64,000 nucleotides of DNA from Loxodes magnus. Its lineage: Eukaryota > Ciliophora > Karyorelictea > Loxodida > Loxodidae. A model generated the notes under the pieces. That model was not told where the DNA came from and ran no database searches. It was given only the letters and a program-made list of their open reading frames with translations. The translations under genes were made by a program, and so were the position numbers. Shown here one piece after another: positions 50,335-62,700 of this stretch. Each line of letters starts with the position of its first letter. Within the stretch, counting starts at the first letter, position 1. The stretch is taken from NCBI GenBank assembly GCA_946699065.1, contig CAMPDV010000233.1, positions 391,728 through 455,727 of the forward strand, in the 5' to 3' direction.

Positions 50335-53300
50335 ATGTACACAGTCTAAGTCACACTTATATCTGTGTAAATCGCTCTCTTGGTTTCTAACTATGTAGTT
50401 AAGTCGGAGGACTTTTATGTTACAACTCCTGAAGTTTTTGAAACTTTGGGACTTACATAGTCTGATGGTTCTTTTGATTCTCCCTTTACGTCTGTATCTG
50501 AGACTATTTATTAAGCAAGCGAAAATGAAAATCACTCAATATACATTTCCTAACATGATCACTCTCTTGGTTGCTTAAATTAAACTGAAAGCTAAGATTA
50601 ATGCGAAATATTCAGAGGAGGATGAGAATAGCAATATTTAAAATAAATTAAATTATTTGGCTATTAATGCTCATAGCAAGATTAAAGCTCAACTATGTGT
50701 TTAAATAAATAAAGTAAAACCACTCTCATTTTAGAATCAGCTAAGCCTTATTTTTTCCTCAGCTAAGATTATCTATAATTTACAAATTTATCAATAAATG
50801 GAAACAACTTGATTTAGGATAACAATTGCGAATAAACAAATTGCGTCTTTATCTAATCAACTTGATAGTCAAGGTTAGTAATTACTTCAGTTTAAATAGA
50901 ACATTTTTCCCCTTAAGGTAGCAATTACTTTTTAATTGATAGTAGTCACATAATTTTTGAGCATTTATAAGTTTAGAATAATAAGGCAGATTAGAATGGA
51001 TAAATATTCTATATATAAAGCTCTGAAGTCTATATTAAGGATAGCTAGTTTATTAACAATGAGGGTCTTATTTTTTAAAGCTTCGAAAGTTAGTTTTCAC
51101 TGGTTAACACATAATTTAAAACTAACTCAGTAAGCTATGGATGCATTCTTTTTGAATACTCAAATTTTAATGCGTCAAATACTACATTTGAATAAAACAA
51201 GGGATATTCAGGAGGATCCTTAATGGCTATAGAGTCTAGAACTTATATAAATAATTGCACTTTTAACTTAAACCATGCAAAATTTGGAGGAGCTATATAT
51301 TTATATAAATCATTTGCTTCAATATAAAATAGTTCATTTAATCAAAATTAAGCTGAAGAGGGTGGAGCTCTCTATGCAGAATAAAATACTGAACTTTTTA
51401 TGAAAAATAGTGTTTTTACTGAAAATAAAGCATCAAGCTATGGTGGAGCTTTATTTATAAAAATTTCATTAATTTCACAAATAGAAAACGTTTAAGGTTT
51501 AAAGAACTAAGCTTAGAATGGAGGATTCTCTTATATTTTTTAATCTTAAATTAAAAAAATTGATGCAAGTAGGTTTTCATAAAACGAAGCAAATTAATCT
51601 GGAGGAGCTTTATATTTAGTTTAGAGTAACATAACACTAAGCGTTTATAATAATTTTTTCTTTAATAATGTAGCTTAAAAAAGTGGCGGAGCTTTGTTTT
51701 TTTTAAATTCTATGGCTAACTAATTTAAATTAAGTAATTTTAGTTAAAACAATGCTTAATTATATGGAGGTGCTATTGCTATTTATGATTCGTAGATTAA
51801 TTCTATAGAGCATTGCAATTTTTTTTAAAACTATGCAGTTCATAATTATGGAGGATGTATTGAAGCAAATAACTCAAATATCAGATACATAAGGAATGTT
51901 AATGGTGAAGAAAACGAAGCAAAATATAGTTATGGAGGATTTCTAAACTTTGATTATTCTAACATTACTTAAATAAGTAATTGTAGCTTTTCTTTAAATA
52001 AAGCAGGTTAATCTGGAGGAGTATTTTCTGCTTATAATAGCTAAATTAAAGAAAACATTCAATTTACTAACTTTACCAATAATTCAGCTTAGTCCAACGG
52101 AGGTGCATTAGATTTTGAAACATCAATTATAACTTCCATTAATTAATGCAACTTTAGTCTAAACAATGCTTTACTTAAAGGAGGGGCTTCTTTTTTATAA
52201 AATTCATGGATTGATGTAATAGAAAACAGCTATTTCATAAAAAATTCTGCATTGTACTGATATGGGGGAGCAATAGGATTAGAATTTTCGATAATTTAAA
52301 ATCTTAGTAATGTTACTGGTGAAAAAAACGAAGCGAAATAATATTATGGAGGATTCTTAATGCTATATTATTCTGATATGAATTCAATAAGTAGATGCAA
52401 TTTTACTTTAAATAAAGCAGCTTTTTCAGGCGGAGCAATATTTATCTGACATGGTATTATTTCTTTAAAAATCGAATTTACTAACTTTTACAATAATTCA
52501 GCTTAGTTGAACGGAGGTGCAGTTGATAGTTAGTATTCAACTATAAATTCCTTTCAATGATGCAATTTTAACAAAAATAATGCTACATATTTTGGAGGAG
52601 CTATTAATTTAAACTATTTAGAAATAGAATCTATTGAAAACTGCATTTTTACTCAAAATTAAGTTTAAGAATTTTCTGGTGGCGCTATTAATATAGAGCA
52701 CTCATATGTTACGTAATTAATAAACAATAAAGGCTATTAAAACGAAGTAATATAAGGTTATGGTGGATTTTTATGTCTGTATGATTCGATTGTAGAAGTA
52801 ATTAGCAATAACACTCTTTCCTTTAATAAAGCAAGGTTAGATGGAGGTGCGGCATTTCTTGGACGTTATACTAATATTGAAAAAATAGAGAATAATAGTT
52901 TCTTATATAATTCAGCTGAGCAAGGAGGGGCAATAATTATGTGAAGTGCAGTTATTAATTCTGTTTTAAATAATAACTTTACATAAAACAATGTCTCATA
53001 CTTAGGAGGAGCTTTATGTTTAGTAAATTCAAACATAATCAATTTAATAAACTGCACTTTCTCTGGAAATTATGCATACAATTATGGAGGAGGAATTTAT
53101 GCTGAGGATTCTTCAATTGATATTTTCAATAACATAAACGCTATTTAAAATTAAGCTTTGTATGGATGAGGAGGATTTCTTTTTGCGTTTATTTCAACAA
53201 TATAGAATTTCACTAACAACTACTTCTTATCGAATAAGGCTTAATTAGGAGGTTCGCTTAGTTTTTTATGGGATTATTCAGAAATTATGATTTACAATAA

Positions 53301-56300
53301 TTTCTTTGAAAACAACACAGCTCAATAGTAAGGAGGAGCTATTTATATAGAACAATCATGATCCATTTCAGTCATTAATAATACGTTTATCAACAACTCA
53401 GCATTAACATCTGGAGGAGCTATTTTTTTAATAGATTCATTAGATATTCAAATCGATAATTGCTTCTTTTATGAGAATTCTGCTTAATGAGATGGAGGGT
53501 CTTTAAGTGTGTAATTTTCTTAAATAAAAGAAATTAAAAATACTGAAATTAAATATAGTAAGGCAGTATATGGAAATGGAGGATTTATGTATTTACTTGC
53601 TTCCAAGTTATCTTCGTTGTAAAATTGCTCTTTCTTATTAAGCGCAGCAAGAAGTTCGGGAGGAGTACTTTTCATTTAAAACAGCATTATAAGTTAAGGT
53701 ATCAATGATAATGAATTTAACTCCAGTGAAGCTCAATAAGGAGGAAGCATATATTTAAAAAATACCGAACTAAGTTACATAAAAAATAACCTATTTTCTA
53801 TTAGTAATGTAACAGCTTAAGGAGGAGTATTAGCCTTATTTGAATCATAAATATAACTAATTGAAAATTGCAGTTTTATTTAAAGTTAAGCTCTGGTATC
53901 AGGTGGTGGTATATATATGGAATATTCAAGCATTAAACTGATAAACTATATAACTTCATAAAATAGTAAAGCTATTTAAGGAAACGGAGGGTTTTTGTTT
54001 TCAGGTTTTTCAAGCATTTAAACAATATCAAATAGTTCATTTGAAAAAAGCAGTGCCTCATTAAGGGGAGGAGTATTCTATTTTGATTAATATTTACTCG
54101 AGCAAGAATCTTTTATTCAAAATAATTCCTTCCTGCTTAATGAAGCCTTCTAGGGAAGTGTAGCTTACTTCTAGTATCAAAATAAGCTTTACTTGAATCT
54201 TCTATAAATAAAATAGAATAATGCTTATGATTCAGGAAGCTTATTTTTATACAATTCAGATGCTTAAATTACTTAACTTAATGCATAAGAGAATATAGCA
54301 AGAAAAGGTGGCTTTTTATTTAATTGATAATCAAAAGTTTCAATAGAAAATACTAGAAGCTTTAAAAACTAAGCTATAGAAGAAGGTGGCTTTATTTACT
54401 AGAAAGATGGAAATTTAAATATTAAAAATATTTAAGTTGAATAATGCAAAGCTAAGTATGGTGCTTTCTTATTTTCTATGAATTCTTAAGTTTACATTTT
54501 TAAAAGCTAATTTAACTTGAATTTAGCTGAAAATTTTGGTGGAAATATATTTGGCTCTTAAACTAATTTTTTGATAGAAAATTGCATGTTTTTAAGAAAT
54601 AAAGCTGGAAATGGAGCTGTAATATTTGTATTTCAAAACTCATTTCTAAACTTAACTAATAGTGAAATAGAGGAAAATGAAGCTTAGTATGGATCTGTTT
54701 TATTCTTATAAAGCACTGATACTTTATTTAATCAAATTTAGCTTACTTAAAATACTGCTCCTATTGGAAACTTACTAGAAACTACTAGTTCAAATTACTT
54801 ATCTTTGGAATTCTGCATATTTAAGGTAAACTACGCAAATTCACTTATCTAGGCTAAATAGACTAAGTATATGGGCATACGATATAATAATTTTTCATAT
54901 AACTAAGCTGATATTTAGCTAATAGGAACTAAAGAAGCAAAATTGGAAATTTACTAAACTAAAATAGAAAGAAACATAATCAGGGAAGGAGTTTTAATTG
55001 GAGTTGTTGGCGAATATTTTAATATAATGGATTGCTAATTTATAAATAATGATGCTAAAAAAGGATCCATTTTAGATTTAAAAAGTGTAAAAGCTTAAAT
55101 TTAAAATTCTTAGTTTTAGAATAATAAAGCATTGAAAGGAGCTTCAATAAATAGTCAATTTTCTAATTATTCATTAGTGTAATGCACTTTCACAAGCAAC
55201 TCAGCTGAAAGTACAGGAGGTGTTATAGAAGCAAATTCGGATTAAAATATAAGTATTTAAAAATGTAATTTCACCAATAATAAAGCTACTAATGGAGCAG
55301 TGTTTTCATTTTCACAGGTAAATAAGATAGCCATTTAGTAAATAAAATGTAAAGGAAATAATGCCTCAATAGGTGGAGTTATCAAATCATATATATCTAA
55401 TATTTCCATCTAATATTCAGAGTTTTCAAATAATAAAGCAGAAGAAGGTGCTGTTTTCCATATGCTAAATTCTACACTAACTTTCCGATAAGTTTTATGT
55501 AACTAAAACTAAGCAATAGATAAAGGAGGAGTTGGATACCTTTAACTAAATAGTAACTTTTAAGCGTATAAATCTAATTTTACAAATAGTACCTCCGACG
55601 ATGGAACTTTCCTTTACATATAAAACGCGAAATTTGCGATACACGATTCTTTAATTTTCAACAACAAAGTAAAAAATTTGGGTATTATTAGTATGTGAAC
55701 TTCTAAATTATAAGAAAAAAGTATTATATAGAACACCTAGTTTTATAAGAATATTGGTTGAACTTCTATGATTTTCGTATATTAAAGTTACCTAAATCTG
55801 TTAAACTTTCAAATGTATGAAAATTAAGTAACTGGATCTACTTCGGGAATAATGGCTTGGAACTCTTCTATTAATATTGGAAGTTCAACTTTCCATAATC
55901 AAACATCTTATTCTGGAGCTTTCATTGCAAGTAACTTTTGATCTGAAATTTATATTTCCAGTTCTCTTTTTAATAACGGAACAAGTATATGAGGCGGAGC
56001 TATTTACTTATAAAATTCTACCTTCAAAGCTTTCAATACTAATTTTTATAATATGGATAGTGAATAAGGAGGAGCAATTTACGCTTATCAAACTAATCTA
56101 ACAATTTCTAATGCGTAGTTTTAATACTCTAGATCTAGAAGTTATGGGTCTATTATATTTATTTAAAATTCACGCTTGGAAATGAAATAAAGTAGTTTAA
56201 GTAACTATAATAATACAGCTCTGGCTATAACAGAAAGCATTTTATACTTAGACAAAATAAATCTCTCTTTTGGTTAAAGTGATAGTACTTATGGCTCTGC

Positions 56301-59300
56301 TATTTTCAGTCTAAATTCCTTAATGAAAATGAGTAATTCTAACTGCTCTAACTAAAAATCTAAATCAGGATCTTGCTTTGCAATTCTAAATGATTATTTA
56401 CTCCAAGGAAAATATGAACTGTCTAACAATACTTTTGAAAACAATGTTGCTTCAGAACATGGAGGTGCAGGATTTTGCAAGAATGCAAATATCACATTCT
56501 CAAAAAACTAGTTTCTAAACAATAAAATAGAAGGTCAAGATTCATTTATTTCAAAAGGTGGAGCTTTAAGATTAGAATGTGATAGAACATATCTTTGTAA
56601 GTACTCTATTGAAAATAACAGCTTTATAAACAACAAAATCACTAACTAATACAGTGAAGGAGGAGCAATTTCAATATACGGAACTATTCCTTAATTAATA
56701 CCTAGAGTAAATGAATCAGAAATTTGTTAGTACTTCTAAAATAATATAGCTTACTATGGAAATAACTTAGCTGCTTTTCCTTATATGCTTAAGATCAGTT
56801 ATATTGATGATGTTTTAGGTTATTGCAAATAAAATAAAAAAAAAGGAATTTATAGATTTCTTTATTGCCTGGATAATAAGTTCCAGAGAGTGTCATATAC
56901 ATTACAGATTTTTATGGTTAACTTGTAAAAACAGATAACTCATCAATTGCTCAAATCTTTACTAAGGACAATGCAGAATTGGCAGGTAAAACAAGAATAT
57001 ATTCATAGTATGGAATTTTTGACAATAGAGATGTAGTAATAAAAGGTAAACCTGGAGATAACGTAACATTGAATTTAGAAACTAATGCAATTGATAAAAG
57101 CTTTTTCAATCTAGTTAATATTACTAATGATCTATAAATATACGTAAAAATACAAAAATGCTTGCGAGGGTAAATATTCGTAGATGGAAATGAGTGTCAG
57201 AATTGTAGATATGGAGAATATTCTTTAAAAAAAAATGATTCTGATTGTAATGAATGCATGGAAGGAGCAACATGTTACGGTGGTGATTTAATAACTCCAA
57301 AATAAGGATATTGAAGAGAAAATGTTAACACAGATAAAATTTTTAAGTGTCCTACTTAAAAAGCATGTAGGGGAATATATTTGAAAGAAACAAAAATCAC
57401 TTAATATCTTGAAGCATCTGGATCTGATAAAAGAAAATCTTCCTTAAATTTGAAAAGCTTAATAAATGGAGGAGGTTGTGCAAAAGGACATAAAGGAGTT
57501 TTATGTGACGTTTGCGAGTAAGATTGAAGAAAGGATGGTGATAATATATGTCAAAGATGCCCATAAAAATATGTTTCAACCATTTAAGCTCTCTTTATTA
57601 TAGCAATATTTATAGGTTACATAGTCTATTAAGTTTATCGGACAATAAATTCACATAAAAAAGATGAATATTTAAGTGTTTATTGAAGGATTTTTATAAA
57701 TTACATGCAGTTTACTTCTTTAATTCAGAATTTCAACTTTAATTGGCCTCAGACTTTATTAAATCTATTCTAAGTAAATGAAAAGTTCAATTCAACTACT
57801 GGAACAGCAAATAATTTTAAATTTGACTGCATGGATTGGGAAGAAGAAAATAGGTATTACTATAAGACTTTATCTACAGCACTATTACCTATAGTAATAT
57901 TTTGTTTTTCGTTTGTAGTTTTATTTCTTTGGTCAATGATAAGAAGGAGAAAGTTTAATATAAATGTATTTATTTCAGTGTTAAGTATTTCCTTCTTTCA
58001 AATTAACACTAATATAATCAAAACTCTTTTTGGAACATTTAGCTGTTAGTCTATTTCAGAAAATAGAACAGTTTTGAATGCATATCCTGATATAGAATGC
58101 TGAAAAGGTAAGCATTTAGCATTTGCTTTGGCTGTATCTCTTCCAGGACTATTGGTTTATGGTATTTTAGTTCCTTTCTTAATTTATATATACCTTAGGA
58201 AACATAAATTAGAACTATAATTAGATTAAATAAAAAAACAATTTGGATTTCTCACAATTGGATATAAAGATGAGTTTTACTTCTGAGAGTTAATAAAGAT
58301 ATATGAAAAATATGCTATTTCATCAGTATTCATATTTCTATAGAAAACAACTCTAATATTCTAATACTGAATCTTAATACTAATACTGATAGGCAGCATT
58401 AAGCTTTAAAATAAGTATAAGCCTTATGTAAATAAAGAGCTGAATAATCTAGAAATTAATTATATGTACATTGCAGCTTTTATTCTATATTTGGGAATTT
58501 ACTTTGATTCTGGCTAACGTTATTACGCTATAGACATTATAGTATTCATTTTACTTCTTTTTTCAAATTTCTATTTCATATTCAAATGCTGTTGAAAATT
58601 AATTGAAGAAATTGGATCTATACTCTAAAAAAAATCTTCATAACTCTGATATAAATTAAACTGCTTCAAAAAAGGATTAAAACTAGTGAGTATTGTTATG
58701 GAATGGGAGAAGAATAAAGAGTAAGAGATTAAAAAGAATAATAAAAAGAAACAAAAGAAGCAAAATATAATAAAAGGTAATTAAAAGGATAAAAAATAAA
58801 ATTAAAATACCTTAAAGGATTTATGAACCAAAGACTAAGAATTATGCATAAGTGAAGAAATGTAGCAGTTTACTGATTAGCCTGAAATAACGGATTTCTT
58901 AAAAAAAATAGATTTTTATCTTCTTTGTGATAAAAATGTCGAAGATTTACATCAATAGTATATCAAAAATTAGTAAAAAGGAAAACAAAAATATTGAATA
59001 AAAGTCTTTCAAGAGTTTAAACTGAAATATTCCCAAATCAATCAAGATATGTTTAAAAGAGTTGGCGAAGAAGAAGAATAAAATAAAGCTACAAAAGAAG
59101 AATTCCCACAAATAACTAAATAAAAAATAGAAAAATAGGAGTTTATTTAAGTCAAATTTCCAAGTGAAAAATCAAATTTGCAAGAAGAAAATCTTCAATT
59201 AAATATTTAGATGAATAAAAATTCAGAAAATGATATACCTGAGATAAAAAATCAGTAGGAAATATAATACTTAGAGAAATGTTTTCAAGGAGAAACTTAT

Positions 59301-59453
59301 CCAATAAGAATAACAAGCATAGATGAGGATCCTGAAGCAGAAGAAAATTTTGAAAAAACAATAAAAGATTTAGAAATTTCTCTAGATATTTAGAATATTA
59401 AGAGCATCTTTTAGCAGAAGAAAGTGCAATTTAAGTTAGACAGCCAATAATAA
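50335..59453 (+). CDS. Giant Pmp-like repeat protein with multi-pass C-terminus
   Basis: About 3,000 residues. MYTVQVTLISVQIALLV at the N-terminus is a signal peptide. From about residue 290 to 2,140 there are dozens of 25-27-residue repeats around a GGA(I/L) core with NNSA/ENKA (e.g. NNFTQNNVSYLGGALCL). This is the polymorphic-outer-membrane-protein type predicted to fold as a parallel beta-helix, here rich in N-glycosylation sequons. Next come Cys-rich modules (CQNCRYGEYSL, GYWRENVNTDKIFKC, GCAKGHKGVLCDVC), then about six or seven hydrophobic helices (57.6-58.7 kb) and a charged cytoplasmic tail. This layout recurs in large ciliate surface proteins; function is not established. Repeat and C-terminal frames differ, with the change at 56819-56862, around a run of nine A. 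No TGA ends the C-terminal frame; tandem TAA at 59448-59453 is my estimate of the end. Confidence 0.88.
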
Positions 59454-61036
59454 ACTAATATACTCTTATTAAACTAAAATTTATATTTAAACCTATTTAT
59501 TTATTTAAATTTTCTAATTAATCTGTTTAATAATTAAAATTAAAGTTATCTATGTATAGTTATAATTAAATATATTTATTGTCTTAATTATATTAAATAA
59601 TAATTCTTATTAAAAAGAATAAAAATTAGGAATAATTAAATTTTATTTAGAGTAATTAAATATATTAAGAATTAAGGATTTTAATTTTGTTCCAGAATTA
59701 ACTATATTATAAATAAAATTGAACTAAAATATAATAAATTTTGTTTTAATTTTAATTAATAATTCAATAGAATAAAGAATAATATAGTTTTATCCTAGTT
59801 TATTATTATATAAAAATAGAAAGTAGAAGAAACACGTTTTAATTAATTTAATAAGATTGATTTAGTCTATAGTAGAAATATTTAATATCTCTAAAAATAA
59901 AGCCTTCTTAATATTTTCCTGAATATCTTCTTTAATAGAAAAATAAAATAATTTAGCTAATAATTATTAAATTATTAGAAAGCGTAAAAATAAAGTATTC
60001 TATAAAATAAATTAAAGCACTAGATAATAAATTAAAATATTTATCAGCAAAAGAATGAGATTGTATGAAAGTTAAATTATCTAATAAATTAAATTAAAAG
60101 CAAACTAATTTTATTTCTAATTAAGTTATAATTTGTAATTAATTATATTTTATTTCTGAATAATTTAAAAAATTAATTTTCTTGCAAATATCTGGCTTTA
60201 TAATAGTACTGGGAACTAATGGGAAGATATTCATTTTTTTATTAATTTCAATTTTGTTTTTAAATGTTCGATTAAGAGTTTTTTTATTTATTACAGAATG
60301 AAAACCAAAATATTTTGCCAGAAAAAAAGAAACAAATTAAATTTATTTATCAGCTAACTAAGATTCATCTAATATTTTTGCTTTCTAACTTAATAACTAT
60401 TTTCATACTCATTAATTTATTCAAAATTAAAGACAGTTTAATAACTTCATATCCAAGTGTAATTTTTAAAAGTGAATAATAAGGTAAGTGAATATAAATT
60501 ATAATAATTCCATTTAAATTATATTAGTTTATTAATTTAGTAATAGATTATTTTAAATATTATAAATAGAATTGTAGTATTAATAACTATATAAATAATC
60601 TTAGTTTTATAATTAACTACTTTATTTTACATTAAGTCTTTTCTTTATCTTACTTATATTCTTAAGTGTTTCATTTTAATATAACTTTTATCTTTATTTA
60701 TTTCTTCAAATCCATATCGCTTTTTTATATTTATAGGTATTTTATAACCCAAAAAGTTATTTTTTCTAGGGTTATTGAAAATAAAATTATTAAATTATAC
60801 TATATAATATAAATTCTAAATTAGTATAAGCTTTCAAAGCATTTGCTTTTTTCAAAGGTGTTTATAAATCTTAGTATTAATGTAAGCTATTTATCATAAA
60901 TAAATTTATATTTATAAATGAATAATAAAGCTTAAACTAGTATAATTATATTATATAATTAATCTATTTATTTTTATTGCTAGTTAGTATATTAAATTAT
61001 TATGCTTTATTGATCCTTTATTTTTAAATTCAAAAT
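59454..61036. other. AT-rich intergenic stretch
   Basis: Extremely A/T-rich low-complexity sequence with no gene, conserved motif or long inverted repeat that I can support. Confidence 0.4.
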
Positions 61037-61102
61037 TACAGCGGTGGGATTTGAACCCACGCCCCGAAAGACTAGCGCCTTAGACCACTCGGCCACACTG
61101 TC
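61037..61102 (-). pseudogene. tRNA-Leu/Ser-like pseudogene lacking the anticodon 3' arm
   Basis: On the minus strand the sequence has a class II D-arm with intact A box (TGGCCGAGTGGTCTAAGG), a T-arm with intact B box (GGGTTCAAATCCC) and an acceptor stem pairing 6 of 7 positions. Between them, after GGCGCTAGTC, the other half of the anticodon stem and the long variable arm expected of tRNA-Leu or tRNA-Ser are missing, leaving about 66 nt instead of 80 or more. It cannot fold a normal anticodon arm. The RNA polymerase III promoter boxes are intact, so it could still be transcribed, or be a tRNA-derived repeat. Confidence 0.75.
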
Positions 61103-61974
61103 TGTTATAATTACAAGTTTAACTTCATTAAATACTCTAACTTATTGACTATTCTTTATGCTTTATTAACAATTTGGTATCTAAATACATAATTAAATTC
61201 TCAACAGCATAAACTCTATATACTTATTTGAGAAATTCCATGGGTTTAAAAGAAAGCTTTATAGTAATTATACTTCCAGTTATAAAATAAAAATATATGT
61301 AAAGCATTAAATTAAAAGAACAAATATCAGAAACTAAACTAAATACTTGGTAAACTATTATAAAAATAGCAATATAATAAGATAATAAAACAGAAGAATT
61401 TGATGCTTATTTTAAATTTATAAAACTAACTTTAAAAATATATGAAATATCGAATAATCTGAAGTTAAAGGTTTCTTTAAATAATGCTAATATTTCTTAT
61501 AATTAAATAAGAGCAGCTTACTTATTTTATCTAAAAGTTTAGTATAAAAAATTGGGTTTTATCTTTAGAAATAATTTTAAAGTTTATTTAATTTAGATTC
61601 TAAATAATAAACTTAAAGCTATATAAACTTAAAATATAAAAGGAATTTAATACATTTCATTATTTGTCTGCTTATACATTTGTATATTTTAAAGCTATAA
61701 GAGCAACATAATTCTTTTCTTTTTCTCTTTAAAATTAATTAACTTGCTTTATTAATTAAAGACTGATTTGAGACTAATATTTATTAAAATTCGTATACAG
61801 CAAGAAAATTATAATGTTTTAGAATAAGCATCATAATGTTTGCTATGGATCCTTCAGATTTCTATAAGTATTTGTTAATATAATAAAATGAATAAAACAT
61901 ATTATGCCTAATAAAAATAAAGTAAGTTACTATGATTAATAAACTTTTTAGCTCAGGATAAATAAATCGCTGAA
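61103..61974. other. Unassigned AT-rich stretch
   Basis: No gene is recognised between the tRNA-like element and the next plausible start. A possible small leading exon (ATG near 61909 followed by a GTAAG donor) could belong to the next gene. Confidence 0.3.
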
Positions 61975-62700
61975 ATGGAAAAAATGCTCGAAATATAAAA
62001 AAAAGCAAATAAAATATTTTAGTCTAAAAGGTATGAGAGACTTAAGTTATAAAAATAAATAGATTTTATTAAGATTTAGCAGTTTTGAATCTATTATGTA
62101 TAAGATTTAGAATTATTTAGTTATATTAAGAATTATTTTTACACCTTAGCTTCATTTTAAATCAATTTTTAAAGTTATTTCCATTGTAATTAGATAATTT
62201 TTAACAAGAACCTTCATCTTAGCAAATTAAAAATTTAAGCTTAGTGGATATTAAAAAAAAAGAAAAATATTGTACGAGAAAATTTAGAAAATCATAAAAA
62301 CAGAGAGTAAATTGAAAGAATTAGAGGTTATACCACTAAATGAAAAAAACAGAAAATATAGAAAATCAGATAGATTTATCTTAGAAATTATAAACTTAAT
62401 GCAAGAGTATGAAATATAATTGTAAAAAAGGTTCTATAAGAACTTATTTAAGCTTTAGATGCTTTTAATTATTTTAAAATAAGAAAGATAAAAATAGATT
62501 AAATTATGACTGACCATGAAATAACAAGGAATAGACTTCACAAGCAACTAAGCTATTTGTCATAAATTTTTAGCATTATAAAGATAATTAAGTTCAATTA
62601 TGATCTTCAGCGATCTAGAATTAGAAATAACTAGGTGTATTTAAAAATTCAGCCAAGAAACTTAAGAACTAGGCTATTAGTAGAATAAGCATTGATTTGA
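61975..62700 (+). CDS. Hypothetical charged, coiled-coil-like protein
   Basis: From ATG 61975 (MEKMLEIQKKANKIFQSKRY) the frame is Lys/Glu/Gln-rich, with long helical stretches (IVRENLENHKNREQIERIRG, VLQELIQALDAFNYF) and strong G bias. TGA is used as Trp three times. A TGA at 62698-62700 is a possible stop, though the frame remains open. The real start may be in an upstream mini-exon. No family is recognised; the composition resembles structural coiled-coil proteins. Confidence 0.4.

Noticed and set aside
50320..50535. Minus-strand short ORF
   Set aside because: It is the shadow of the signal-peptide region of the giant plus-strand gene.
61037..61102. Functional tRNA-Leu or tRNA-Ser
   Set aside because: The 3' side of the anticodon stem and the variable arm are missing, so it cannot fold a normal cloverleaf.
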